A DNA stretch of 64,000 bases from Nitrobacter sp051535235. Lineage in GTDB: Bacteria > Pseudomonadota > Alphaproteobacteria > Rhizobiales > Xanthobacteraceae. Both the position numbers and the translations under genes were made by a program. Positions within the stretch are counted from its first letter, which is position 1, and every line of letters starts with the position of its first letter. Where the stretch lies: the NCBI RefSeq assembly GCF_051535235.1, contig NZ_JBPPLZ010000007.1, forward strand, positions 62,001 to 126,000. The letters are read 5' to 3'. This document shows, piece after piece, positions 53,122-61,560 of the stretch. The notes under the pieces are model-generated. The model saw only the letters and a program-made list of their open reading frames with translations, was not told the DNA's origin and ran no database searches.

Positions 53122-53958
53122 ATGACCTACGCGACGATCATGGTTAGCCTTGCGTCCGATCAGGCGAACGAGCGCTGCCTTGCCATAGCCAGGGAAACGG
53201 TCGAACGATTTGATGCGCGAGCTATCGGAATCGCGGCTGCGGAGTTCAGCCCGCCGCTCTATTTCACCTCGGGCGAACAAGCCGACAAGATGATCGAGCA
53301 AGGTCGGAACGCCATCAGGATGCGATTGTCGGAACTCGAGGCCGAGTTTCGAGAGGCCATGGGTCCGGGCGCGAAACACGTCGAATGGCGTTCCAATATG
53401 GAGACGCCTACTCGGTTTATTGCGCGCGAAGCGCGTACCGCCGATATCATCGTGATCGGGCAAAGCCGGGACGGCGCGTTTACAGATCCGTTTGCGAGGG
53501 CAAATCCCAGCGACCTGGTCATGCAAGCTGGAAGGCCGATACTCGTTGTCCCGGAGGCAGCTGGCTGGCTCGATTTGCGAAGCGTGCTGGTCGCGTGGAA
53601 GGACACCCCGGAAGCACGACGGGCAATCGTCGATGCGCTTCCGTTACTTCGCAAAGCCAAAGACGTGACAATCGCCGAGATTGTCGAAAACGGCGGCAGC
53701 CGCGAGGCCGCGTTGAACCGCACTCAAGATGTGGTCACGTGGTTGTCATATCATGACATTGCAGCGAGCGCACTTGTTCAAGAAGAGAGTTCGACGCGGG
53801 ATGCGGCGACCGCACTGGATGGAATTGCATCCAGTGTTGGAGCGGGCGTGCTCGTTGCGGGGGCCTATGGCCATTCGCGATTGCGTGAATGGGTACTCGG
53901 TGGCGTGACGCAGCATCTTGCGACTGAATCGACGCGTTGCGTGTTGCTGTCGCGCTGA
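53122..53958 (+). CDS. Tandem-domain universal stress protein
   Basis: A 278-residue protein of two UspA-like domains. The second contains the ATP-binding-type motif GAYGHSRLREWVLGG, where the usual Ser or Thr after the last Gly is Gly. Other marks are the ADIIVIGQS and RPILVVP segments of the first domain. Two-domain Usp proteins are markers of oxygen and nitric-oxide limitation. Two FixK-type boxes lie in its promoter region. A paralogue with the same architecture lies at 59345. Confidence 0.9.
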   Translation: MTYATIMVSLASDQANERCLAIARETVERFDARAIGIAAAEFSPPLYFTSGEQADKMIEQGRNAIRMRLSELEAEFREAMGPGAKHVEWRSNMETPTRFIAREARTADIIVIGQSRDGAFTDPFARANPSDLVMQAGRPILVVPEAAGWLDLRSVLVAWKDTPEARRAIVDALPLLRKAKDVTIAEIVENGGSREAALNRTQDVVTWLSYHDIAASALVQEESSTRDAATALDGIASSVGAGVLVAGAYGHSRLREWVLGGVTQHLATESTRCVLLSR

Positions 53959-53999
53959 TCTGCGCCGGATCTCGTGGCCGGCTTCAATGGCCACCCTGT

Positions 54000-54013
54000 T
54001 TGACCTCGATCAA
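54000..54013 (+). promoter_or_regulatory. FixK/FNR box upstream of hsp20
   Basis: TTGACCTCGATCAA (TTGA-N6-TCAA), 64 bases before the hsp20 ATG at 54077. Confidence 0.75.
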
Positions 54014-54076
54014 AGTATTTCCGCCGGCGCGTGGTGAGATAAGGCCGCTCAGGACTCATTGTTTGGAGGATCAATC

Positions 54077-54547
54077 ATGATGAAGTCGCTCATCCCGATA
54101 GGGCGGGATAGTTCCCTGACGCGGACCGACGCAAATCCGTTGGCGCTGCTCCAGCAAGAGATGGACCGGCTGTTCGATGGCTTCAATAAAAGCTTCACCG
54201 GTCTGTCGTCACGGACGCTGATGCCCAGCATGGATATTGCCGAGACCGACAAGGAGATTGAATTAACCGCGGAACTTCCCGGCCTGGAGGAAAAGGACGT
54301 TCAGTTGAACGTCGTGGACAATCATTTGACGATCCGCGGCGAGAAGAAGAACCAGCGGGAGGAAAAAGAAAAGGACTATCATCTTGTCGAACGGAACTAC
54401 GGTTCCTTCGTGCGGACTGTCGAACTGCCGCCGGGCGTAGACCTCGAGAGCATCAAGGCGGTGATGTCGAAAGGTGTCCTGAAGGTCACGGTGCCCAAGC
54501 CGGCACCCGCGCAAGCCAAGAAAATCGAAGTCAAGGCAGCCGCCTGA
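54077..54547 (+). CDS. Small heat-shock protein (Hsp20/alpha-crystallin)
   Basis: A 156-residue holdase chaperone. The N-terminal region PLALLQQEMDRLFDGF is followed by the alpha-crystallin domain (residues about 48–140): PSMDIAETDKEIELTAELPGLEEKDVQLNVVDNHLTIRGEK and the conserved LPPGVDLESIKAVMSKGVLKVTVPK. The C-terminal tail is Ala-rich. ATG 54077 follows GGAGG. A FixK-type box lies upstream, so it belongs to the low-oxygen set rather than a classical heat-shock set. Confidence 0.93.
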   Translation: MMKSLIPIGRDSSLTRTDANPLALLQQEMDRLFDGFNKSFTGLSSRTLMPSMDIAETDKEIELTAELPGLEEKDVQLNVVDNHLTIRGEKKNQREEKEKDYHLVERNYGSFVRTVELPPGVDLESIKAVMSKGVLKVTVPKPAPAQAKKIEVKAAA

Positions 54548-54573
54548 CTTGAGAAGCTGGGCGCGCGAGCGGC

Positions 54574-55077
54574 GTGCTGCGCGCGCCCGAGCTACAACTC
54601 GCCATAGATTTCAGACGTAGCGGATTGGGTGACATCTTGTATCAATTTATCGAACAGATCGTCGACCGTTACATGACGCGCGACGTCAAGACGGTGTCGT
54701 GCGAGGTCACGATGGACGAACTCCACGATCTGTTCGCCAGTGATGATTTCAATGCCTATCCTGTCGTCGACCGGCAGGAAGTCGTCGGCCTGGTGACGAA
54801 GTTCGACTTCCTCAAATGCTTCGCCCTTACGCTGAGTTCGATGGTCCCGCGCTATGACCAACTTATGAAACGAACCGCTTCTGATGTGATGATTCACGAA
54901 TTTATCTATGTGGGCGCGACGACGAAGTTGGTGCGTGTATTGCAGTTAATGGTCGAGCATCGGCTTCGCAGCATTCCCGTTATGGCTGCCGATCAGCATT
55001 TGGTCGGCATCATTTCGCGCGAGGATATCATGCAAGCTTTGCGCGACTGCACGCGTGGCGACAAGCGCACTCTCTGA
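54574..55077 (+). CDS. CBS-domain pair protein
   Basis: A protein of up to 167 residues with two CBS repeats (MTRDVKTVSCEVTMDELHDLFASDDFNAYPVVDRQEVVGLVTKFDFL and DVMIHEFIYVGATTKLVRVLQLMVEHRLRSIPVMAADQHLVGIISREDIMQAL). No output domain is attached. The start is uncertain: GTG 54574 gives residues not typical of the family, and the first clear homology begins near residue 30. It follows hsp20 by 27 bases and is probably cotranscribed. Confidence 0.82.
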   Translation: MLRAPELQLAIDFRRSGLGDILYQFIEQIVDRYMTRDVKTVSCEVTMDELHDLFASDDFNAYPVVDRQEVVGLVTKFDFLKCFALTLSSMVPRYDQLMKRTASDVMIHEFIYVGATTKLVRVLQLMVEHRLRSIPVMAADQHLVGIISREDIMQALRDCTRGDKRTL

Positions 55078-55193
55078 TTGAATAGTTCTCTGGCTCTGAA
55101 CTTGTCGGCCTCCAATGTCGAGGAGGCGCCGCTTGCTCCCTTGTGACTGATCCAGCGTCATTCTGTTCTTTTATGAACCGGAGGCGAATCGAC

Positions 55194-56456
55194 ATGGGCG
55201 GCGGTCATGCCCGTGATTGCGTCAAATGCCATTCAACGGGATGCCGTGACGGTTTGAGGCAGGTCAACGTCCATTCTCGTTTGCAGGTTTATGGAGGGAC
55301 GGCGAACTGGAGATTTGCATTGGCGACGGTACCCCGATTGGCGGCCATATCAAGAGAGGATACGGTCGAGTTGCACCCGGACGGTTCCTGGATCGCGGCG
55401 AATGTCACCACCCTGGAAGCGCTCACGGAAACCGCCGGGCCGCAGGTCGAGCGGGCCAAATCGCTGAAAATGGACATGAGCGGCCTCAGCGAGCTCGACA
55501 CCCTGGGAGCGTGGCTGCTCGAAAAATTGTCGCGCCGATTAGCGTCTGCCAATCATCCGGTCGAAGTCGTCGGCGTCTCCGAAAACTACGTTGGGCTGAT
55601 CGAGGAGGTCCGGCATGTCAACCGGCACAATCCTCCACCACTCAAGGCACGCAATCCCGTGATCGCCAGAGTGGAGAAGATCGGTCGCGCTGCCTGGGGG
55701 TCCAGCGAAGATGTCGCCGTGTTCCTGCAAATGCTCGGCGCGCTGTGCGTCGCATTGCTCGGCATCATTCGCAGGCCGCGTTCGCTGCGGTTCACCTCGC
55801 TGGTTTACCAATTGTATCGGGTCGGCTGGCAGGCCATTCCCATCGTCCTGCTCATCACGTTTCTGATCGGCGCGATCATCGCTCAGCAGGGCTTTTTTCA
55901 TTTCCGCAAGTTCGGTGCCGATTCCTACGTCGTCGATATGGTCGGAATCCTCGTTCTGCGCGAACTCGGCGTTCTGATCGTCGCGATCATGGTCGCCGGC
56001 CGATCCGGCAGCGCTTACACAGCCGAGCTCGGCTCCATGAAAATGCGCGAGGAAATCGACGCGCTATCCACCATGGGTCTCGATCCCGTCGTCGTTTTGA
56101 TCTTGCCGCGTGTTCTTGCGCTTGCCGTGGCGCTGCCGATTCTGACGTTCGTCGGATCGATGGCCGCGCTTTATGGCGGCGGTCTGGTCGCATGGTTCTA
56201 CGGCGGCATGGGTCCGGCCATATTCATCGCGCGGCTGCATGACGCCGTTTCCGTGACGCATTTCGAGGTCGGCATGATCAAGGCGCCCTTCATGGCGCTG
56301 GTGATAGGCATCGTGGCTTGCAGCGAGGGCCTGCGCGTCAAGGGCAGCGCCGAGTCGCTTGGCAAGCAGACGACCACTTCGGTGGTGAAGTCGATCTTCC
56401 TGGTGATCGTGCTGGATGGGTTGTTCGCGGTATTCTTCGCGTCGATTGGAATGTAG
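55194..56456 (+). CDS. ABC transporter permease MlaE with N-terminal STAS domain
   Basis: A 420-residue protein: an N-terminal STAS-like domain (about residues 55–140, MDMSGLSELDTLGAWLLEKLSRRL) fused to a MlaE permease with about five membrane segments, including FLIGAIIAQQGFFHFRKFGADSYVVDMVGILVLRELGVLIVAIMVAGRSGSAYTAELGSMKMREEIDAL, the family signature. It belongs to the MCE/Mla lipid transport class working between inner and outer membranes. ATG 55194 has a clear GGAGG; earlier starts are weaker. Next come the ATPase and an MCE protein. Confidence 0.87.
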   Translation: MGGGHARDCVKCHSTGCRDGLRQVNVHSRLQVYGGTANWRFALATVPRLAAISREDTVELHPDGSWIAANVTTLEALTETAGPQVERAKSLKMDMSGLSELDTLGAWLLEKLSRRLASANHPVEVVGVSENYVGLIEEVRHVNRHNPPPLKARNPVIARVEKIGRAAWGSSEDVAVFLQMLGALCVALLGIIRRPRSLRFTSLVYQLYRVGWQAIPIVLLITFLIGAIIAQQGFFHFRKFGADSYVVDMVGILVLRELGVLIVAIMVAGRSGSAYTAELGSMKMREEIDALSTMGLDPVVVLILPRVLALAVALPILTFVGSMAALYGGGLVAWFYGGMGPAIFIARLHDAVSVTHFEVGMIKAPFMALVIGIVACSEGLRVKGSAESLGKQTTTSVVKSIFLVIVLDGLFAVFFASIGM

Positions 56457-56458
56457 CG

Positions 56459-57238
56459 ATGGATGCATCGGCTGGGGAGTTCGCAATTCGTGTCAACGGC
56501 CTCGTCGTTGCTTTCGAGCGCCGCGTCGTCATCGATCATCTCTCGCTTGATGTGCGCCGTGGCGAGATCCTTGGCCTTGTCGGTGCGTCGGGCGGCGGCA
56601 AGTCGGTGTTGATGCGTAGCATCATCGGCCTGATCCCGCGACGGGACGGCGAGATCGAGGTAATGGGCACGAGAATCGGCTCGACGCATGACCGCGGAAC
56701 GCAAGCCGCCGCCGGCAAATGGGGCATCCTGTTCCAGCAGGGGGCGCTGTTCTCCTCGCTGACGCCGCGGCAGAATATTCAGTTTCCGCTGCGTGAGAAT
56801 CTGGTGCTGTCAGATGCGCTGCTGGACGAGATTGCCACGGCCAAGCTGGAAATGGTCGGCCTGACCCCGGAGGACGGCGACAAGTTTCCCTCCGAACTGT
56901 CGGGCGGCATGACCAAGCGCGTGGCGCTGGCGCGCGCTCTGGCGCTCGACCCGGCGATCGTCTTTCTCGATGAGCCGACCTCCGGTCTCGATCCGATCGC
57001 GGCCGGCGATTTCGATACCCTGATCAAGACATTGCAGAAAACGCTCGGCCTGACGGTGTTCATGGTGACGCACGATCTCGCCAGCCTGAACACCGTCTGC
57101 GACCGCGTCGCGGCGCTGGCGGACGGCAGGATCGTCGCCATCGGGCCGATGCGTGAGCTGCTGCAATCCGAACATCCGTGGGTGAGAGCCTACTTCCATG
57201 GCAAGCGCTCGTTGATGCTGCAACCGAAGGCGAGTTGA
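56459..57238 (+). CDS. ABC transporter ATP-binding protein MlaF
   Basis: A 259-residue ATPase: Walker A GASGGGKSVLM (about residue 40), the MlaF signature LSGGMTKRVALARALALDPAIVFLDEPTSGLDP (C-loop and Walker B), and the switch His in MVTHDLASL. It energises the permease encoded two bases upstream. All three genes are spaced by no more than four bases, so they form one operon. Confidence 0.92.
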   Translation: MDASAGEFAIRVNGLVVAFERRVVIDHLSLDVRRGEILGLVGASGGGKSVLMRSIIGLIPRRDGEIEVMGTRIGSTHDRGTQAAAGKWGILFQQGALFSSLTPRQNIQFPLRENLVLSDALLDEIATAKLEMVGLTPEDGDKFPSELSGGMTKRVALARALALDPAIVFLDEPTSGLDPIAAGDFDTLIKTLQKTLGLTVFMVTHDLASLNTVCDRVAALADGRIVAIGPMRELLQSEHPWVRAYFHGKRSLMLQPKAS

Positions 57239-57241
57239 AAG

Positions 57242-58351
57242 ATGGAAACCCGTGCCCCCTTTGTCGTCATCGGAGCGTTCGTGCTGGCAGCTATCGCGGC
57301 GGTTTTCGGCTTCGTCTATTGGCTCCACAATACCGGCGGCATCGGCCCGCGAACGACCTACCACGTGCAATTCGAAGACTCGGTACCGGGCCTGTTGGTT
57401 GGTGCGGCCGTCCTCTTCAATGGCATTCGTGTCGGCGAAGTGACTGCGCTCAGTCTCGCTCCGGACGATCCGCGCCGCGTCGATGCGGCGATCGCCGTGA
57501 CATCGACGACACCGGTTCGGTCCGACACCAAAGTCGGCCTCGAATTTCAGGGCCTGACCGGCGTTCCGGTCATTGCGCTGGAAGGTGGTCGGTTGCTCGG
57601 CGCCGCCGGCCCGGTTCCGACATTGATCGCCGAAGCCGATGCGGGCCAAAGCATGACACAGGCTGCGCGCGATGCGTTGCGGCATGTCGATGCGGTGCTC
57701 GCGGAAAATGCGGAGCCGATAAAAAGCACCATCGCAAATTTGCAGGTCTTTTCTGAAGGACTGGCGCGGAACACCGGCAAGCTCGATGGCATCGTGGCGG
57801 GCCTTGAACGCATGACAGGCGGAGGCGCTTCGCAGCCGCAAAAAACCACCTACGACCTACGTGCGGCGGCTGACTTTCCACACTCGCCTGCCGGAACTCT
57901 CAAGAGCCGACTCGTCATTCCAGAGCCGACTGCGGTGATCAAGCTCGATACGCAGCGCTTTCTGTTTTCGCCGGCGAGGGAATATCCGGATTTCGCAGAT
58001 GCGATGTGGGCCGACAGCATTCCAAAGTTGCTGCAGGCGAAACTGCTCGAGAGTTTTGAAAATTACGACATCGCCCATGCACCGCTGCGCTCAATGGATG
58101 GCGTGCAGGCGGATTATCAACTCGTGATCGACGTCCGGAGCTTCCAGATCTCGACTGAACCCGAACCGGCTGCCAATATCGGATTGTCGGCTCGAATCCT
58201 GAACAAGGACGGCAAAGTGGTCGCGGCGCGACTGTTCCAGGATACGCAGAAGCTGGATAAAATGGAGCCTGCGGCGGCCAGCGCAGCATTCAACGAGGCA
58301 TTCGGGCGGATCGCGAAGGACATGATCGCGTGGACCGTTAAGGCGTTGTAG
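57242..58351 (+). CDS. MCE-domain protein (MlaD-like) fused to a PqiC-like domain
   Basis: A 369-residue periplasmic protein anchored by one membrane segment (residues 8–29). The MCE domain (VQFEDSVPGLLVGAAVLFNGIRVGEVTALSL) lies at about 40–120, followed by a helical stretch (AGQSMTQAARDALRHV). Residues 205–369 resemble ABC-transport auxiliary proteins of the PqiC/YmbA type: YDLRAAADFPHS, ERTDTQRFLFSPAREYPDFADAMWADSIPKLLQAKLLESFENYDIAH-like sequence and QADYQLVIDVRSFQI. In E. coli these functions are separate proteins, so this is a fusion. It probably forms the substrate bridge of the lipid transporter. Confidence 0.82.
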   Translation: METRAPFVVIGAFVLAAIAAVFGFVYWLHNTGGIGPRTTYHVQFEDSVPGLLVGAAVLFNGIRVGEVTALSLAPDDPRRVDAAIAVTSTTPVRSDTKVGLEFQGLTGVPVIALEGGRLLGAAGPVPTLIAEADAGQSMTQAARDALRHVDAVLAENAEPIKSTIANLQVFSEGLARNTGKLDGIVAGLERMTGGGASQPQKTTYDLRAAADFPHSPAGTLKSRLVIPEPTAVIKLDTQRFLFSPAREYPDFADAMWADSIPKLLQAKLLESFENYDIAHAPLRSMDGVQADYQLVIDVRSFQISTEPEPAANIGLSARILNKDGKVVAARLFQDTQKLDKMEPAAASAAFNEAFGRIAKDMIAWTVKAL

Positions 58352-58413
58352 CGGTCAGTGGCGGCATGGAGAATCGCGGGTTGGCGGGCGCTTGGGATCG
58401 CCGCCGCGATTCT

Positions 58414-58427
58414 TTGACCTGGATCAG
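58414..58427 (+). promoter_or_regulatory. FixK/FNR box upstream of the zinc-ribbon gene
   Basis: TTGACCTGGATCAG (TTGA-N6-TCAG, one mismatch), 68 bases before ATG 58495. Confidence 0.5.
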
Positions 58428-58494
58428 CATCGCTGCGAACCGGCCCCGTAATCTGCACAAACCTGAAAGGGGCTCGGCATAAGGAGTCGCAACG

Positions 58495-58716
58495 ATGGCA
58501 TCGACCACACAGGACCATAACGGAACTTGCACGCGGTGCGGTTCACGCTTGATCCATCTCGAGTGGGAGGAGCGTCTTGATCCGCACCAGTTTCAGCAGC
58601 TTTGGAGATGTTTCGATTGCAGGAATGAGTTCGTCACCCTTTGCGCTTCTGAAGAAGGGAGGGTACCCGGCGCCGACATCATCGAGCCATTTTTCACGAG
58701 TCTGGTGGTCGAATAG
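58495..58716 (+). CDS. Zinc-ribbon-like miniprotein
   Basis: A 73-residue protein with CTRCGSRL at the N-terminus and CFDCRNEF about 23 residues later, a Cys4 zinc-ribbon spacing, plus a further Cys (TLCASEE). No other domain is present and I do not recognise a family. A FixK-type box precedes it, so it is probably induced at low oxygen. Its partner could be RNA, DNA or another protein. Confidence 0.65.
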   Translation: MASTTQDHNGTCTRCGSRLIHLEWEERLDPHQFQQLWRCFDCRNEFVTLCASEEGRVPGADIIEPFFTSLVVE

Positions 58717-58837
58717 ACGCCCGGCTGCGACGATCATTTTTGGAAGCCCTGCCTTCAATGAATTGCGTCTCGGCCAATGAGATCGCGCAATTCATCGGCG
58801 GATAACTTGCATCATTCCTTGCCTTCAACAGCGAGGA

Positions 58838-59163
58838 CTACTCCAGAGATTTGAGAAACATAATAAAATCGTTGATCTGATCGGGTTCGAACTGGAATTG
58901 TGGCATGCTGGATGTCCAGTCGTGATTCCTTCGGCAAGGGCTTCCTCGAGCGTTTCGACAGGATAGCGCTCATGCAGGCTACGGAACGGCGGCGCAATCC
59001 GAAGCGGGCTGGGACTCACCTTGTCGATAGCGTGGCACCCCGCGCAATAAAGCTGCGCCAGGCGTCGACCTTGCTCGACGTTGGCGGCTTCCATGCGCTG
59101 GGCCGATACCAAAGTGAAAATCACGGACACCGCCAGAAGCAACGAAGAGTTGGCAATACGCAT
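58838..59163 (-). pseudogene. c-type cytochrome interrupted by a one-base frameshift
   Basis: The frame opens with a signal peptide (LLLAVSVIFTLVSA) and the haem site YCAGCH. The family continuation GHPAMPQFQFEPDQINDFIMFLKSLE can be read only if one base is restored near 58908; without it the product turns into GHPACHNSS and an unrelated tail. The lost segment contains the axial methionine (AMPQF), so the present gene cannot give a normal class I cytochrome c. A sequencing error is possible. A FixK-type box lies 66 bases upstream. Restored frame ends at 58838. Confidence 0.75.
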
Positions 59164-59228
59164 TGTCACTTCCTGCAGAAAAAATTGAATTCGGCGATAC
59201 CTTCCTAACAGAGCACGTTCGGATCTCG

Positions 59229-59242
59229 TTGACCTGGGTCAA
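59229..59242. promoter_or_regulatory. FixK/FNR box between cytochrome c and the second Usp gene
   Basis: TTGACCTGGGTCAA (TTGA-N6-TCAA). It sits between divergent genes, about 66 bases from the cytochrome start and about 103 from the Usp start, and could serve either. Confidence 0.75.
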
Positions 59243-59344
59243 GGCAACACTCAGAAGCGTGCGTTTTGCCTTGAGGTACGTCAATTCGATCTGGCGTCAT
59301 TCTCATATCTTGTTTTTCGAAACAGGCCTGTTGGGAGGATTCGT

Positions 59345-60178
59345 ATGATCAAGGACATCATTCTCCATCTGGAGCGCGATCCGTCCCGGGATGTCGTTCG
59401 CGACTTTGCGGCTTCGACAGCCGAGATGTTTGCCGCTCATCTGACGGGAGTCTCCTTTGCCTTTGCGGCGAGTATTCCGAACTATATCGTTCCGAATTTC
59501 CCCGCAGGCGTTCTCGCCGACCTCTTTGCCGAAAGCGAGACAGCGGCGCGCGGCGCGATCGACCGCTTTGAGGTCGCCATGAAGCATAGCGGTCTGTCGG
59601 CCGAGCCGCGGCTTGTCCTGCAGACTGAATTCGGACCGCCCGAAACGTTTTCAAAGATGGCACGATGTTTCGATCTGAGCATCATCATGCAATCGGACGA
59701 TTATAGTGGAATCAACAACAGCGATTTGATCGAAGCGACGCTGTTTGATTCTGGCCGGCCGCTTATCGTCGTTCCTTACATCCAGCAGGAGGGGTTGAAA
59801 CTCGACCGGATCGTGTGCTGTTGGGATGGGAGCCGCGCCGCGGTGCGTGCCATCAATGATGCGCTGCCCTTGTTGAGGAAAGCCAACATCGTCGAATTGT
59901 TCATCGTCGAAAACGCGAAGACCGCTGACGAGAATATTATCGGCGGCATTGAGATCGGACGGCATCTGGCCCGTCACGATATCAAGATCGAGGTAAGAAG
60001 AACGCCCGCCGCGGACATCGATGTGCCGAATGTCATACTGTCGCATGTTGCCGATAGTTCGGCGAGCATGCTCGTGATGGGCGGCTACGGACATTCCCGT
60101 CTGCGCGAATTCGTTCTTGGCGGAGCAACACGCGAAATACTGTCTGCGATGACGGTTCCGGTTTTCATGTCGCATTAG
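59345..60178 (+). CDS. Tandem-domain universal stress protein (second copy)
   Basis: A 277-residue two-domain Usp, a paralogue of the protein at 53122 with the same GGYGHSRLREFVLGG terminal motif and the same Gly in place of Ser/Thr. The first domain includes DLSIIMQSDDYSG and RPLIVVPYIQ. A FixK-type box lies upstream. The two copies share only moderate sequence similarity, so they are old paralogues, not a recent duplication. Confidence 0.9.
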   Translation: MIKDIILHLERDPSRDVVRDFAASTAEMFAAHLTGVSFAFAASIPNYIVPNFPAGVLADLFAESETAARGAIDRFEVAMKHSGLSAEPRLVLQTEFGPPETFSKMARCFDLSIIMQSDDYSGINNSDLIEATLFDSGRPLIVVPYIQQEGLKLDRIVCCWDGSRAAVRAINDALPLLRKANIVELFIVENAKTADENIIGGIEIGRHLARHDIKIEVRRTPAADIDVPNVILSHVADSSASMLVMGGYGHSRLREFVLGGATREILSAMTVPVFMSH

Positions 60179-60243
60179 GTGGATTCATCCCCGCGACTGA
60201 GCTGCGCATGCGGCGCGAGGCTGCCTTCGTGAGGTGGCTGCGC

Positions 60244-60284
60244 GAGCAAGTCCGCTTTTGATTTCGTCGAAAGCGGACAAGCTC
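60244..60284. repeat. Dispersed extragenic palindrome (short copy)
   Basis: GAGC and GCTC outer arms enclose GTCCGCTTT and AAAGCGGAC around a short loop. It ends exactly at the stop codon of the alcohol dehydrogenase and can act as its terminator. Confidence 0.75.
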
Positions 60285-61321
60285 TAAGCCGTGATGATCA
60301 CTTTCAGCGCGCCGGTATCGGCGGCACGGCCGAATGTATCGTAGGCTTCCAGAATCTGGTCGAGGGAGAAGCGATGGGTAATCAACCGGGCGGGATTGAC
60401 CTTATTCGATCGGACGGTCTTGAGAAGCATCGGGGTCGTGACCGTGTCGACCAGTCGGGTCGTGATTGAGATGTTGTGCGACCATAATCGCTCGAGATGC
60501 AAGTCGACCTTGCTGCCGTGCACGCCGATGTTGGCGATAATGCCGCCGGGAGCGACGATATCCTGGCACAGCACAAAGGTGGCAGGAACGCCGACGGCTT
60601 CGATCGCCGTATCCACGCCTTTGCCGCCGGTCAATGCTTTCACTTCGTCGGCAGCCGTTTCACTCGCGCTGTTGATGGTATGTGTCGCCCCGAATATCTT
60701 GGCGACCTCGAGACGTTTGGTGTCGAGATCGATCATGATGAGTTCGGCGGGAGAATAGAACTCCGCTGTCAGCAAGGCGGCCAGACCGATCGGCCCGGAG
60801 CCGACGATTGCGACGGTTGACCCGGGCGCCACCTTGCCGTTCAGAACGCCGCATTCGAAGCCGGTCGGCAGAATATCGCTCAACATGACAAGCGCTTCTT
60901 CGTCGGCATCAGCCGGAATGTGATAAAGGCTGGTGTCGGCATGCGGGGTCCGAACATATTCCGCTTGTGTCCCATCGATCTCGTTGCCAAGGATCCAGCC
61001 GCCGGTGGTGCAATGGGAGTAGAGACCTCGGCGACAGTATTCGCATTTGCCGCAGGAGGAAATGCAGGAAACCAGGACATGGTCTCCCGGTTTGAAGGTC
61101 GTGACGCCGGCGCCCACTGCATCGATGATCCCGACACCTTCGTGCCCGAGGATGCGGCCGGGCGCGCAGGTTGGCACGTCACCTTTCAATATATGCAGGT
61201 CCGTGCCGCAGATTGTCGTCTTCACCATCTTGACGATGGCGTCTCCCGCAGATTGGATTTCCGGCTTGGGACGATCTTCGAGCGTTTTGTGCCCGGGTCC
61301 ATGGTAGACAAGCGCTTTCAT
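60284..61321 (-). CDS. Zinc-dependent alcohol dehydrogenase
   Basis: A 345-residue MDR-superfamily enzyme. It has the catalytic zinc ligands CGTDLHIL and GHEGVGII, the structural zinc loop with four Cys (CISSCGKCEYCRRGLYSHC), and the NAD-binding Rossmann motif VAIVGSGPIGLAALL. The IGAPATFVL-like and NIGVHGSKVDLHLERLW segments suggest the AdhP/threonine-dehydrogenase-like group acting on primary alcohols. A FixK-type box lies 64 bases upstream, consistent with fermentative or redox-balancing use at low oxygen. Length is normal. Confidence 0.88.
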   Translation of the reverse strand: MKALVYHGPGHKTLEDRPKPEIQSAGDAIVKMVKTTICGTDLHILKGDVPTCAPGRILGHEGVGIIDAVGAGVTTFKPGDHVLVSCISSCGKCEYCRRGLYSHCTTGGWILGNEIDGTQAEYVRTPHADTSLYHIPADADEEALVMLSDILPTGFECGVLNGKVAPGSTVAIVGSGPIGLAALLTAEFYSPAELIMIDLDTKRLEVAKIFGATHTINSASETAADEVKALTGGKGVDTAIEAVGVPATFVLCQDIVAPGGIIANIGVHGSKVDLHLERLWSHNISITTRLVDTVTTPMLLKTVRSNKVNPARLITHRFSLDQILEAYDTFGRAADTGALKVIITA

Positions 61322-61384
61322 GGAAATGTTCCGATTCGATAGTTGCCTGTTCGTTCGATAAGAGCCGGTCCACCACGCCGCGCG

Positions 61385-61398
61385 TTGATTTCGATCAA
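61385..61398. promoter_or_regulatory. FixK/FNR box between adh and fixK
   Basis: TTGATTTCGATCAA (TTGA-N6-TCAA). It lies 64 bases before the alcohol dehydrogenase start and 163 before fixK, so it may drive the former and autoregulate the latter. Confidence 0.75.
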
Positions 61399-61560
61399 GG
61401 CTGATCTTCTATTCGGGCCGGCTTTGGCGGTTAGTCCCGCGCCGGAGTTCCAAGCACCTCCGTAGAAGCCCCTAGGAGGCTGCCCTTAGGATATCGACCG
61501 AAATATTCCGGCGCACACGTCTCGGGTAAACCAAACCATCCGCACCAAGGAGATGGTGAC

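Noticed and set aside
55200..55260. CVKCH haem-binding motif near the start of the MlaE protein
   Set aside because: It lies in a cytoplasmic, weakly conserved N-terminal stretch without a signal peptide, so covalent haem attachment is not expected.
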